Shown piece after piece: positions 13,640-25,546 of a stretch of DNA of 64,000 nt; within the stretch, counting starts at the first letter, position 1; every line of letters starts with the position of its first letter. Source of the DNA: Acanthornis magna (Eukaryota; Chordata; Aves; Passeriformes; Acanthizidae). The position numbers were made by a program, and so were the translations under genes. Location: NCBI GenBank assembly GCA_036785705.1, contig JAWUZG010000970.1, forward strand, positions 2,514,501-2,578,500, read 5' to 3'. Below the pieces are notes generated by a model. The model worked only from the letters and a program-made list of their open reading frames with translations. It was not told the origin of the DNA and did no database searches.

Positions 13640-13842
13640 GTGGACCTGTCCTAATTTTTTTGCCAAGGGGGTGATGAAACCCTGGAAGAGGGCTTTTAGA
13701 GAGCTGGTCAATGCCCCAAGTCTGTAAGCGTTTAAAAGGCATTTAGACTATGCCCTTAATGACATGCTTGAATTTTGATCAGTCCTGAATTGGTCAAGAG
13801 TTGGACCAGATGATTATTTTAGGTCTCTTCCAGAAACAGCAT
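13640..13842 (+). mobile_element. CR1 LINE 3'-end fragment
   Basis: Weak but recognisable CR1 3' UTR on the plus strand ending in ggaccagatgattattttag and gtctcttccag, the usual text just before the CR1 terminal microsatellite. It leads straight into the pentanucleotide array. Confidence 0.75.
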
Positions 13843-13999
13843 ATTCTATTCTATTCTATTCTATTCTATTCTATTCTATTCTATTCTATTCTATTCTATT
13901 CTATTCTAGTCTAGTCTATTCTAGTCTAGTCTAGTCTATTCTAGTCTAGTCTAGTCTAGTCTAGTCTAGTCTAGTCTAGTCAATTCTATTCTATTCTAA
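13843..13999. repeat. (TATTC)n / (TAGTC)n compound microsatellite
   Basis: About 155 bp of tandem pentanucleotides: a block of TATTC units (to about 13905), a block mostly of TAGTC units (about 13906-13980), then TATTC units again. It sits at the 3' end of a CR1 copy and plausibly grew from the CR1 ATTCTATGAT-type tail. Confidence 0.97.
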
Positions 14000-14544
14000 A
14001 GGAGAAGTAGAAATAGTTGTTTATTTCATTTGCAAGTTGACATTGCCTTTTGGTCAGTCCATCTAATGCACAGATGCTATGGTTTTATTTTTAAAGAAGC
14101 TCTAGGGCTCTCCAAAGGCCAGCTGTAGCTCACCTTCCATAAAGACAAAGTATTAAAGTTCTGATTCAGCAAATCCCATTGCTTCCAAGCATATAGATTT
14201 CAAGTTTCATGAGAGCGGAGTTTGGGTGAATTGAATTTTAGGCTCAAGTGATGACAATTTCTTGTATACATTCTTAAAAGGTCTTTTATGCCATTATTTT
14301 GCAGCTGGAGTCAGATACACTTAATAGTCACAGACCCATTTTAAAAGTGTAGCCGTCATGTTAACGTGGTTCTGAGGAGGTACATTTTAATCTGATAAGT
14401 TGAATAAACTAATATATTTTGTAGTTACTGGCTTGTTTCCTGTGACATTCTTTAACAAAACAGGGATTGATGCCTCCTGAAGGATGCAGTTTACCCTCTG
14501 ACAAAGTCCACATTAGAAAAATTCTGCTGCTCTTTCCTCCCCAG

Positions 14545-15424
14545 CTGAAGGAGATACCATGGAATTTGTAACCAGATTGTATAATCAAGTAGATGAGGAA
14601 GTCCACAGACTACTGCTGTTGTCCAATAAATGCCTTTGGCAGCTGGAGAATCTTGGAGAAGCATTAAAATGTGAGGAAGATTGTGACCAGGTCAGCATTA
14701 CTTTTTAGGAATTATATTAAACAAACAACAGTTTTAAACTTCTTTTTCTCTGTTTAAATAGCTGAATTTGTCTGACATTACATATATTGCTGTTTACTTA
14801 TTAGTGCTGCTCAGAGACTATTTGTAGTGTTATTAATATTAATATTAGCAATTTATGAGCATGGAAAACAAATTATAATCATTGTGTCAATGTGTCAAAC
14901 TGGCCCAATTCAGTTGTAATATAAGCAGGTAGAATTTCTTAAGAGAAAACAATATTAAGTAATATATGAAGTATATTAACTTATTTCAACAAACTGTCTA
15001 ATTTCTATGCACTATATCTGTGAATAGTGTATATTTGATTTGCTAAATGGAGAAACAATTTTTTTTTGTATTTTTATGCAGATAAAACTGTAGTTTGTAA
15101 ATGAGCAAGAGAAATATCTTGGCTCTTTAGATCAAGGAGGACTTCCATTGAAAGGAGTGAGAAAGTTGCAAGAAGATTTCCAGGTTTTGATTGACAAGGC
15201 AAAGGTGATGTTTATTCCTTCTACACACACCCAAATCCAAACTAAAAAAAACACAGCACAACAGAGCACTATTTAAAAATCTAAATGCATAAAAATATGG
15301 TCTGGGTGTTTTTCTCTTCCTCCCCTAACATCAGTATTTCAAGGAAGGAGTGCAACTGGTGCCAGACAATTGTTTGTTAAATATGGAAGAAGAATATCAA
15401 ATCTTTAACAATAACCTGAGCAAC
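14545..15424 (+). pseudogene. Three exon-like blocks of a decayed coiled-coil/spectrin-repeat gene
   Basis: Three blocks have consensus splice sites and matching phases. Block A, 14545-14690, follows a strong pyrimidine tract and AG, ends before gtcagc, and encodes a helical segment with residues VDEEVHRLLLLSNKCLWQLE. Block B, 15082-15204, follows tttttatgcag, ends before gtgatg, and contains LGSLDQGG and VRKLQEDFQVLIDKAK. Block C, 15335-15424, ends before gtaatt. A ends in phase 0, and B and C are whole-codon exons, so all three join in frame. Block B has an in-frame TAG at its fourth codon (15091-15093), so as drawn the gene is inactive. The helical pattern suits a spectrin-like repeat. In human, PLEKHG4B, a RhoGEF with such a region, lies just upstream of LRRC14B on the same strand, so it is a candidate identity. 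No DH or PH exon is visible before LRRC14B. The identity is a guess. Confidence 0.4.
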
Positions 15425-15964
15425 GTAATTAATACCTGAGGAACATAATCATTCCGTCAGAGAGAAGGAAGACTAAGCTGACAAAACCAGTTAATTTGTA
15501 TGAGTTACTGTGTGGTACTGAATTGCTCTTTTTTTTTTTTTCCTTTGTAATAAGTTTAATTGCACTACCTTTTGTAGTGAAAACTGTTATTTTACTTCAT
15601 TCGCATGTAAAATGATTTCTATGATGGATCCACTTTTCATGTTATGCCATATAAAATCTATGGGTTTTTTTCTCAATCATTCGCATTGCTTGTCCTGTGC
15701 GACTATGCCTGCAATAATAAAATAACATTCTTAGCTCTTTGTAGATGAAACTGATGTAAAATCTCATCTACACAGATCAGATTCTAAGATCACAAATGTC
15801 ATGGACTTTTCAAATTTTGCGTGACAGCTTGGCAAGGCAGAAATTTTCTGTAGAAAGTAGCAGAGTTCTGAGTTTCACGATAAACACCCTTAGGAAGCAG
15901 ATTAACAATATTATTAATTTACTTGCATGTGTAAACCTTATTTGGTCTCAGGATTATTGCCTTT

Positions 15965-16519
15965 GTTCTTAGAGTTGTGTTATGTAATACCCTATTGCAG
16001 TATGTGTTCCCTGTGTGGTGTTTATCACCTTTGGTGGTTGGGCTGAGGTTATAATTTTGTTGTACTTTGTTTTATTGGTTTATCACGTGATAGAATCGCT
16101 GGTCATGAACCTAATCCTGTGCTAATCCGTGAACCTAATCTGTGTGCGCCGCACTGCATCACCTCTGAACCTCGGGAGCCACCTGGTGGGAACTATTAAC
16201 AATCACATACATTCTTCCACAAGTTCCCCTTCTCTGGCTAATTACAGTGGCATTTGGGAATTTTGAAAGATTTGAATACCGTTGGGATGTTGATACTAGC
16301 ATGGTCCTATTGCTAGGAAGCGTGAATGTGGTTCAGGTCTTGTTTTGAGGTCTGGTTTTGGTTTTGTCCTTTGTTTTGGTTTTTATTTTTTTCTTTTTAC
16401 TTTATTTCAATTAATAAACTGTTATTACCTCAACCTGTGGGTTTTACAATTCTCTTCCCCATCCCCCTGGGGAGGGGGGAGTGAGCGAGCAGCCACATGG
16501 GACTTAGTTGCCATCTGGT
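15965..16519 (+). mobile_element. Degraded ERVL piece: leader plus LTR 3' end
   Basis: Positions about 15975-16215 match, in reverse complement, the leader of the ERVL copy at 34.35-34.6 kb; shared text includes gaacctaatcctgt, actgcatcacc and ctcgggagccacctggtggg. Positions about 16345-16519 match the 3' half of the same LTR family, with an AATAAA at about 16412, the acctcaacctgtgggtttta block and the ggagtgagcgagcagcc block. The segment between is either more leader or deletion-scarred. The element is a rearranged remnant in plus orientation, with its small leader ORF broken. Confidence 0.75.
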
Positions 16520-17700
16520 CTGATACACATAAACTGGAGTTGAAAAATGGAGGAAAATGCTTAATACCTGGCCAAGTTCTATCTATTTCACCTTACATGG
16601 TTTTTTTTACCACTCATCTATTTGAAGGCAAAATTAAAACAATACAAACCAAAAGTCTGCAAAAATAAAAGGATTCCTCAGAATGACACAATCTAATAAA
16701 GATGTCCCTTCCCTATATTTTAAAGCATATTTGGGATTTTTCTTTTGCTTTTGATAAAATACTCAAATATTCCATAATGAGTGTACTTGACAAGGAAAAA
16801 AAAAATTGAATCTTTGAAGTGTGGTGTGAATTTTTCACAGTAAAACAGATGTGGAATTATCTGGAAAAACAGGGTCAGCACAGCTTTAAAGAAATCTCCA
16901 TCTCACTGGCTGCCTAGCAAAACACGAGAGGTAGGGAAGGTGTCCATCATTGCTTCCCCTGGGAGGAAGCAACAGATTGAAAGAAAGAAACATCATCTCT
17001 GCTTTTGTGATAGCTGGGTGACAGAGGCTTTTCACCTAGCCTGGATAGATTTTGAATGCTTTCCCGTTCAATATCACAATGGAACCATCATTCCTCAAAT
17101 AACAGGAAAGAAAAGACCATCTGTTGCTCAAAGCAATAGTAAAAAGATGCTTGCTTAGGAAGTTATGAGAGAGATGTAATGGTGCTGTATTTTGTTCAGC
17201 TTGTCTTGTACTCAATCTTCAGTCTCCTGTCACAAGCAGGTATCCTGGTCACCTAGGCTCTGAGCTCTTCTAGACACTTTTGTCTTTTCCACTGCAGCAA
17301 CTGAATTAGCTATTCCTTGCTGATAGGAAGGGCAAAACGGAGGGACATCGTTGTAGCTCAATGTCTGTAGTGCCTCAGTCTTTCCTTATGGCTGTAGCTT
17401 TTAGGAGAAGCTCTGTGCTGACTCTGGGAAATCCTCCCTACCAAAATCAGCATGTGAATCCCCAGCAAGGCATCTTTCATGGAAAAAAGTGGAATACAGA
17501 TCATGTTATGTGTTTAAGTGGAACTCTGAGTGCTTTTTTGTATGGCATAGGAAAGATACAGAAATATTCTCATGTATGTGTGCTGCCCTGGTCTTACTGT
17601 TCCTGCTGGGTAGTGGACTGTATTTACTTGAGTTATCTTTTATATAAATATATAAATAAGCTATATAAATACTGCTTGAAAGCTCTCTGACTAAAGATCT
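16520..17700. other. Upstream intergenic DNA of LRRC14B
   Basis: No repeat family recognised. A TATA-like run (TATATAAATA) at about 17640 lies some 250 bp before the LRRC14B ATG and seems too far to be its TATA box unless the 5' UTR is long. Confidence 0.4.
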
Positions 17701-17798
17701 AGCGGTTGTTTAGTGCAGACCCACAGTATAGCTCTAAAATAGAAAGCAGCATGTGACTGTTCACTCTGGTTTCCCAGGCTTCGGCGAGCAGCAAAGAG

Positions 17799-17854
17799 CA
17801 GCTGCAGATAAAAATAGAAGGTCGTAAGCAATCAGGATCTTTAGTTAAATATAG
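17799..17854 (+). promoter_or_regulatory. E-box and MEF2-like sites upstream of LRRC14B
   Basis: CAGCTG at 17799-17804 is an E-box of the kind bound by MyoD-family factors. ATAAAAATAG at 17808-17817 is one base from the MEF2 consensus YTAWWWWTAR. TTAAATATAG at 17845-17854 fits that consensus exactly. They lie 39-94 bp before the LRRC14B start codon. LRRC14B is, to my knowledge, mainly expressed in heart and skeletal muscle in mammals, which would suit these sites. The transcription start is unknown, so some of them could fall in the 5' UTR. Confidence 0.4.
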
Positions 17855-17892
17855 AAGTCACTCTCCATGACAGTAAGGAGTCCAGAACAACA

Positions 17893-20800
17893 ATGAAGTC
17901 TCTCCGATTCATTAGTGCCGAAGCATTCGTGTCAAATGCAGAGTTTGCCAGGAAGAGCCTCAGTGCTGTTTCCCAGGATCTTTTTCCTCTTCTTTTTAAA
18001 GCCAGCTATTTACTGGAGCAAGGGGAAGTGATTCACGACTTGGTAGAGAACTGGCCACTTTTTGACTTAAACATGCAAAAACTTTTGGGAGCTACTCTGG
18101 ACTACCAGGAAGACCTGAGCCATAGAACATGCTCAGTGTGCTTGGAAAGCTGTCTGACGGGGCTGAGAGACTATGTGCTGAATCAGTCTTCTCCCTACAG
18201 GAAAAAGTTGAAAGTGGTCGACCTGACAGGTATAAAAGATGTTGAAGTTCAGTTTTGTAAGTGCAAGAAGACAATGGGCAGGTGGGCCAGGACGCAGCTG
18301 CTCTGTAAGCTTTGTTCAGAACTGCTGGTTTACCTGCAGCAAGCACAGTGCAATCCAGGTACCTTTGAAATCAGCATCGATGTGCTCATTGACTTGTTTG
18401 TTACAGAGCGGAACTATGAACTGGTCATGCAGGCCCTGTTGAAGAACTGCAGTTGTCCACTGAAGATCTGCTGTGTGGCATTCAGATCTGACAACCTGAC
18501 CTTGCAGAAATTCTTCTACATCATAAAGCTCACTGATCCCTCCTTGTTGCGCAAACTGGAAATAGTTCATAATGTTCACTTGGAAATGGAACACTTGGAA
18601 ATGCTCTTCAGCAGTATCCACTTCCCTCTGTTGATGTCCTTGACCTTGCCAGCACGAACGTTCAATGTGCGGAGGTTCACAGCCACGGATGAACAGATGC
18701 TTACTACCATTGGAGAAAAGATGGGTGAAATGACGCAGCTCACTGAGCTGAGTATGTCATTTTCCATACTCACTGGAAGAATACAGAAACTGCTCAGGTA
18801 ATTTGGTCATTCTGCTTCCACTCACACTGTAAAGAAGAGCCACCAACAAGCTGGAAATCTCTGAGAGTAAGGGAAGTGAGTGTATCTCGAGGGGTGTGTG
18901 GGAAATGGGCAGCAAGAAGTTGGGAAAGACTATTTGTTGGGGAGAATTGGCAGCCAAACCTAGTGCACTTTGAAGAACTGACTGTTTTGATTAGTCTTCC
19001 AGAGTCCACCTGGTGAGAATATACTTTTAGCTACCACATAAGAGAGTGGTACACCCAGATATTTTTTATTTGAGCTTATGTATTAATCAGCTTGCATTGG
19101 CCTGTGATGCAAGACCTGAGTCATATTCCAATTGTCTTTAAGAGTGTCTAGTGAATTTTGTCCTCTAAAAAACAGGCAGTGCATATACTTTTCCACAGCT
19201 ACTGTGTTTTAAGGAGGGCAGGGGAATAGTAGATTTTGAGTCTTTGATTTCAGTTGTTTGTTGTGTCTCTTTATGTCAAGAGTTATCTGGTGTCTCTCTG
19301 CACTGCAAATTAAGGTGATACATGAAAATTCATTGTGAATTCCTGTGAAAAACTGGCAATTTGCAAAAAGATAGCAAACTGCCAGTGAGCAGTATTCATA
19401 GTGGAACAGGAAATAAGGTAATTGCAAGCTTTTCAGAGCATCTAAAAAAAAAGGCAGATTAAAGTTTCATCCAGACAAATCACCTTGGCCTAAAATTCTT
19501 CCGGTACAAGGAGACATTTTATTTAAAATTTCTGAATAGCACACTGCTTATATTTTTTGATGCAATTGAAATGAATTGCAAGTTTCTAACCTTGATCCAG
19601 CTGAGCTCTATGGCAGAAGTCTCACTAAGAGTTAGTAAGCATGAATGTGATCTCTTGATTTTAATTTGTCAGAACTATTTTATATTTAACTAGAATATCT
19701 GAGTATAATCTCAGGTATACTTCTTCCAAACTTCTTCGTCAGAAGGTCTCTTTGCAACTCCAGAACACTACAATATGTAAACATCATGGGCATTTAAAAA
19801 TGCAGCAGAAGAAAACCAACTAGAAACAAAAGCAGATATCCTGTCAGAATACTGGTTGGCTTTCATATTGGAATTAATCCTTCCTTAATGGAAATGATCT
19901 AGGTCTCTGGAATTATAGCAGCTTTCTCCAGGAAGCAGCTACCAATGCTCTTTTGGTAGTAGTGATCTGCTATTAACTCAGCAAGTCACAGACACTTGAC
20001 AACATATAACTGGCTACAAAATATATATAGAGAATGTTAACAAATTAATCCCCATTAAAATAGCACAGTGGAATCACGTAAAGAAGGAGATATTTCATGG
20101 AACTGATTTAAGTTGTTATATATATATAGAGAGAGAGAGCTGAAAATATACTTGTTATTGTTGGCACATGCTTCTGTTTCTTAAGAGAGGTTAGAAAAAA
20201 TAATGTGGTAGATAGCTGCATTCATAATGTGATAGATGCATGAAATTTTGCAAATGTAGCTTTTCAATGTTTTATACCGTAAAACTTTTCTTCTCTTTAA
20301 TTCTGCAGCCCACTAAAAACTCCACTGAAGATGCTGGATGTTTCTAATTGCTCCTTGAACCATGCTGATATGGCCTATTTAGCCAATAGCTTCCATGCCA
20401 ATCACTTGGAAGTCCTGGACCTGAGTGGTCACGATATCCCCGAGCTTTACCCATCAACATTCTCTAAGCTCCTCAGCCATTGCTCTTCAGTGCTCAGGAG
20501 TCTTACCCTGGAGGACTGTAACATCCAAGACACTCACGTCAACATGTTGATTTTAGGTTTAAGCCCATGTCAGAAACTACGGGAGTTTAAGTTTATTGGA
20601 AACCCACTGTCATCCCAAGCACTTAAACACCTTTTCACATTTCTCTGTGAATTGCCAATGCTGAAAAATGTGGAGTTTCCTGTTCCAAGGGACTGCTACC
20701 CTATTGGCATCACCTACCCCATTGATGATGCCAGTCTTTGCAGATATGATCACCAAAAATATGAAAGGGTGGCAGAGGAGCTTAACCTCATTTTACTCCA

Positions 20801-20954
20801 AGCAAATAGAGAGGATGTGAAGGCTTCAACACCTCTCTTTGGGAGTTATGATGCAGCTGTTCAGGAGACAAACAATGAACTGGGAGCTTACCTGATCAAG
20901 TCCTTCAAAGAGACTTTAGAGAAATTCACTACTTCTTTTAACAAAATGAGTTAA
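17893..20954 (+). CDS. LRRC14B: LRRC14B, leucine-rich repeat containing protein 14B (two exons, complete)
   Basis: Exon 1 is 17893-18797 (donor CAG|gtaatt) and exon 2 is 20309-20954 (acceptor ttctgcag), separated by a 1.5-kb intron. Joined in phase they encode 516 residues, close to the roughly 514 of human LRRC14B. The start ATG has A at -3 and matches the family N-terminus (MKSLRFISAEAFVS, then LFPLLFKASYLLEQ). Other family landmarks are KVVDLTGIKDVEVQ near residue 100, LRKLEIVHNVHLE near 220, LTELSMSFSILTG near 285, LEVLDLSGHDIPELYPSTF near 340, LILGLSPCQKLREFKFIGNPL near 380 and a conserved ELGAYLIKSFKETLEKF tail. The family is related to LRRC14 and PRAME: irregular leucine-rich repeats fill the C-terminal half, and there is no signal peptide or membrane segment, so it is probably intracellular. 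Its biochemical role is not established. No frame damage is seen, so it is presumed functional. AGTAAA at 21215 and AATAAA at 21504 are possible poly(A) signals. Confidence 0.96.
18798..20308 (+). other. LRRC14B: LRRC14B intron 1
   Basis: GT...AG intron of 1,511 bp interrupting a codon after its second base. It holds a (TA)n/(GA)n tract near its 3' end and no recognisable transposon. Confidence 0.95.
20117..20139. repeat. (TA)n(GA)n dinucleotide repeat
   Basis: Six TA units followed by about six GA units, inside the LRRC14B intron. Confidence 0.9.
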
Positions 20955-21214
20955 AGTAGTAAAAGTTGTAAAGTAGTGAGAGGATGATCTGCCAAATCAG
21001 AACTTAATTTAGCCTTTTCTAGAACTGCACCTTCAACCATCACTCATTAATTTTCTTTAGTTTTTTGGATGAATTTACTATTGTTTGAATAGCCTCTGAT
21101 CACCTGAGGTATTGTAATTTATGCTATGTCTATTGAATCTTGCACAAGCACTACTTGCTCGCAAAAGAGAAGGCACTTAATAGCTCATTATTTTATACAA
21201 ATGCATTTTTTCTC

Positions 21215-21220
21215 AGTAAA
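21215..21220 (+). terminator. Candidate poly(A) signal AGTAAA for LRRC14B
   Basis: Variant hexamer AGTAAA, 261 bp after the stop codon and followed by a T/G-rich stretch (gtgtttaagctttgttg). A canonical AATAAA at 21504-21509 is the alternative. Hexamers of this sort are common, so the choice is uncertain. Confidence 0.3.
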
Positions 21221-24200
21221 GCAATAAGTGTTTAAGCTTTGTTGATTTCTTATACAGGTTCCCTTAGATTTGTCAGCTAGTCTTGTAGCCCTGCAGAAAA
21301 ACCAGGGAAGTCCTTTCCCAAGTCCAGCAGGATGTTCCAAAGATTGTGCATGTATCCTCACATGAGGCTCCTTAAATTAACTTTTTTTTCTGCTCATGAC
21401 CTTCTGAATTCACCAATCTGTGTTTTATCCAGTGTATTTCCAATAATGGGGGACGTGTAACAACCTTCATGTCCCTGTGCCTCTCTTTTGCAGAGGCAAG
21501 CGCAATAAACAGAATTTGTCTTGTATATTATGCTTGGTGAGGAGTAAAATTCCATACTGAGGAGGCAGCAAACCAAGTGGTTAGCTGGAAGCAGGGGCTC
21601 TCACCCCACTTACCCCACCAATATGCAGTCTGTGAGGACTCTGCTGATGCTCCTGCAAAATGCATTTTAGAAAGGGAGACCAGGACAATGCTGCACAGCC
21701 ATACTCATCATGTCCGCTGGTCACTGCCTCAAGTCACTCCCTTTCTGGAATCATCTTCTTGGCTGGTAGAATTTGCCCTGCTCCTTTCAGCTGTTTTAAA
21801 GAAAGTCTAGGACAGTGGTAATACTGAAAAAAAGACTAGTGTTGAAAAGACATGCAAAAAAATTAATCCAATGCCAATTTAAAAAATGTGGAAAAGGGAC
21901 AAGACTGGTTGTTGAGTAACCAGTGTAAAACACTGCCGGCCTTCTGTCAGGACTGTGTGTTCTCTACAGACTTGCAACAAGTGTCAGGAAAAGTCGCATT
22001 TATTTGTCAAGCTTCAGTGCAAGGAAAGTATTAGAGAGACAGAGTAAACAGAATCCCAGACTCCACACAAACTTCATTGGAGCAAGTCCAAAGGGGCCAA
22101 CTGGGTATCAGGACTGTAGGGCCACAGGACACACATCTGGGGAGAGGACTGTAAAGGAAGCCCTGAGGGGTAAACAAGTGCCATAGTGTATTCAGCTTCT
22201 CACCTGTAAAACTAGAGACTTGGTTAGCTTCTAGGTAATTAAAAAAAACCAAAAACCTCAGGTTAATGCACAATATTCTGCCATTAAACACACATTAACA
22301 GTTTATGAAAACTTGATCAAACAGGACTGAAAGTGAATGTTGTAGCAGGAGTTAAGTATTGTCATTGGAGTATTGCAGATCATTATTAAAATAACCAGGG
22401 AAGTTTATTTGAAATAATACTGGACCTCATCATCTGAGCATAAGGGAAAAACTTTCTTCATTTAGGCAGTGCTGTTTTGTCAAGCTTTCTGTTTATCCAC
22501 AATAAGAATATGCAAGCAATTCTTAACCAAATTTATTAAAAGAAACCCGAAAACAAAACAAAAATTAATGGACTGAGTACTAAGCAGATGTTACAGGTTC
22601 CACAGCATGCATTTAAAAGACTTTTTAAAATGTCAAATTACGTTCTAACATATTGATTAAACACATGATGGTAAAATTGAAACTGAGTGGTCATGACCCA
22701 TTTATGCTTACAGAGCACTTAAAAAAAAAGTAATCTAAGGTGCTAAGCTAAGGAGTTGTGAATAGGAAATGACAGAATTGAATTCCGTGTGGCCTTGCTT
22801 ATATTTGGATGGAATTCCACATGCTCCTTTGTCCTTGCCTCTACTCTACCTTTTCTTCCCTCTGACTTTGCCATTCTTTCCATCCCAGACTTGACCCGTG
22901 ACTTCTCAGACAGATTTAAGTTACTTAAATTTTACTGTGCCAAATGTACATCCCTTTGGGATGAGTTGTGGCACTTCTGCTGGGAGAGGACACTCTGCTG
23001 TAGCTGCAAATGTGTAATGATTCTTCCACTCTCCAACCAAACAGATTGTACCTGGAGGCAAAGACCAGCCATTTTGGAACATGCTATGCTACAACAGCCA
23101 GTCCCTGACTTTTTCAGTACACACAAAATAGACAACACTTTCAGAATAATTAGATGCCTTATAAAGTCTGCTGTCTATGCAGCTGCCTCTCTGCTTTCTT
23201 CTTGCCGTGGTCCACCCCTTCATTTTATTTCCTCCTTTTTCTGCATCCCACAAACTCCTGCCTGTCTTCCATTTTCAGTCTCATGTCTATATGCTAGCTC
23301 CTGGGGCAGCAGAAGTACGTAGAGACCATAGCTTTTGTTTTGGTGCAAAGTGAGGATGAGCACTATGTCTGTTTTAGAGCTTTAGCTCTCAGATATCCCA
23401 CCTTTTTCTCTTTAGTTTCTTTCTTAATTATTGCTGTTATTGTTGGTTTTAAATACAGGTAAAGCTTTAGTATTTTGGTGTTTGCCTGACTTGCTGCAAC
23501 AAGGATTGGTGCCCTCTCTCAGAAAGGTTCTTGCATCTCTTCTGCCCCAGCAGTGTGATTATGGTTTGGACCTGCTCTTTCTTCCTTTTCCCATGCACTT
23601 GGAATGCAGCTATTAGAGAAGAAGGATTAATGCCACAATGACCTAACCATATAAAGTTACCTTATACTTTGCAAGTACAGACAGATACTGATTGAATCCT
23701 GTTTTGTGTTTCCTGTCTTCCTATGAGACTAAGCTGACTATTGCCAGCTCCACTGGATTCAGACCTGAGTGGATCCAAGTCCATTTGTTCTGTCTATCCA
23801 AAAAGTTATCTCAAGCCTTAACTACATACCACCTTGAGGTGGAGACAGTCTTCTAAGCTCCCGTTAAGGCTGTGCAGACAGAGAGAGGAAAGGAGTTACC
23901 ACAACACTGAAACCAAGAAGCTGTCAATGGAGTGAAGGTGTGTGATGTGTTGTGAATGGAGTGGTATTCAATTCCCTGCTACCACATCTGCTCGCAGTGT
24001 TCTTTAAATGTCTGAAGAAGAATGCTTGAAGTCCCTTGAGGCGTATTTGTGAAAGACACAGAAGAGATGCATGTAGAAATAAACCCTGATAAAGAAAACC
24101 AGGATAAAACCAAAACCATTTTCAGCAAATTCAAGCAAATGTTCTAAATACAAAATACAATAATGAGTATCACAGAGAAGCTAAAGGCTCAATTCTTAGG

Positions 24201-25081
24201 TCCAATAAAAAGACTGTTAAATTTGTATTTTATTCACCATGCTTTATTCAGCACCATGTTTTATTCACCATATTGTATTTTTTTATTCATTAGCATATTT
24301 CCATTTCATTAATTGGGACATATTTTGTTCAGCAGCAGCCGCTTGCAGATCTTTCTCTCTTGCAGGGTAAGAATTGTCGGAAGAGCTTTCTGCTGTTGAA
24401 ATTGCTAAACTCCCCTATTCAGTAACTGTACATAGAGTGAGTTCAGTGAAATATCTAGCACATAGGAAATAATTATTCTCCTTTGACAAGCTTCATGAAA
24501 CTGAAGAACAGGTAAGAAATCTCTATAAATGACCTTTTCTACATCTGATCTCTTCATAATTTAAGTCATATTATGTTTTGGCCACACACAGAGCAGTTGA
24601 GAAAAGCAACAGGGAAACAGATGATAGCAAGATTTTTGCTGTGGAAGAAGCTGCACAGCAGATATGTACTTGGAGACAGCTACCTGAACAAAATAAAAGC
24701 CTATCAATAGAAAAAGGCAAATAAACACTACTGTGGCAAGAAAGTTGTCATACATGAAACAGAAACAAGCTTCTCAATATAATCCTGCACCTTTTAAATT
24801 AATATTCTTAAACTAAAAAGTTATGGACCACTGGTCAATTCTTCTGAGCAAGTATGAACTTCACTTACAAAGCTCCTCTTTCCTTAAAATATGCATCAGT
24901 CAACAACAGAGCAGTACTGTATGAACTACCTTGTAAAGAAACAAGGGAAGGAACATTGTACCTGATGCTTCTCTCCATACTGCCTTCAAGTAAAAGTACC
25001 CTGTGTGAAAATTATTGTCTGTAGGGTAATCATTTATGATGGAAATTTAACACCTGCTTCAATGAATATGTGGTCAGATAT

Positions 25082-25546
25082 TCAAAGCTTTCTCTGGTTA
25101 ATCCTAAAAGCAGCAATTGTAAGCATTTTGTAGGGGTTTTTTTTAGTAGTCTTACACCTAGACAAAGAAGCTTTAGTTTTGAAGAAGACATGTCGACTGT
25201 GACTGATGATTGCAGTATTTTTTAGAGGTCTTTCAATAGCACCCAGCATGACCTTCTTTGTCATTCTTCCAGGTACTGAGGTTGAAGATAGTTTGCTATC
25301 TGATGTACAACTCTGTTGATATTGCTTAATTTTACCCAAGAAGTTTTTAGAAAACAATCCTAAAGATAGTTTTAATCTCAAGTAGAATGTGGAGATTTTA
25401 TGCAACATGGTATCACAGGATTTTAAGGGGAGCCGCACTGTCTGTCCAGAGGAAAGATGAATTATTTCTCTCTGTGGAAGATGAACAAATCTCCACATTG
25501 TTCTCAACTTTAAAGTATTTAAAATTACACAGCTGAGAATATTCAC
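25082..25546 (-). other. Unexplained 154-codon open frame, possible terminal exon
   Basis: The frame opens at a GTG and has no family resemblance I recognise. The sequence is basic and Ser/Thr/Lys-rich towards the C-terminus (RPLKNTAIISHSRHVFFKT near residue 105). On the minus strand an AG at about 25529 follows a weak pyrimidine stretch, so it could be a last exon of a minus-strand gene, but no partner exon was found. Length in AT-rich DNA is the only support, so a chance frame is equally likely. Confidence 0.2.

Noticed and set aside
13843..13999. Regular short repeats that might suggest a CRISPR-like array
   Set aside because: Five-base units without spacers; a microsatellite in a vertebrate genome.
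17636..17668. TATATAAATA as the LRRC14B TATA box
   Set aside because: About 250 bp before the ATG in a general TA-rich run; no initiator or supporting context.
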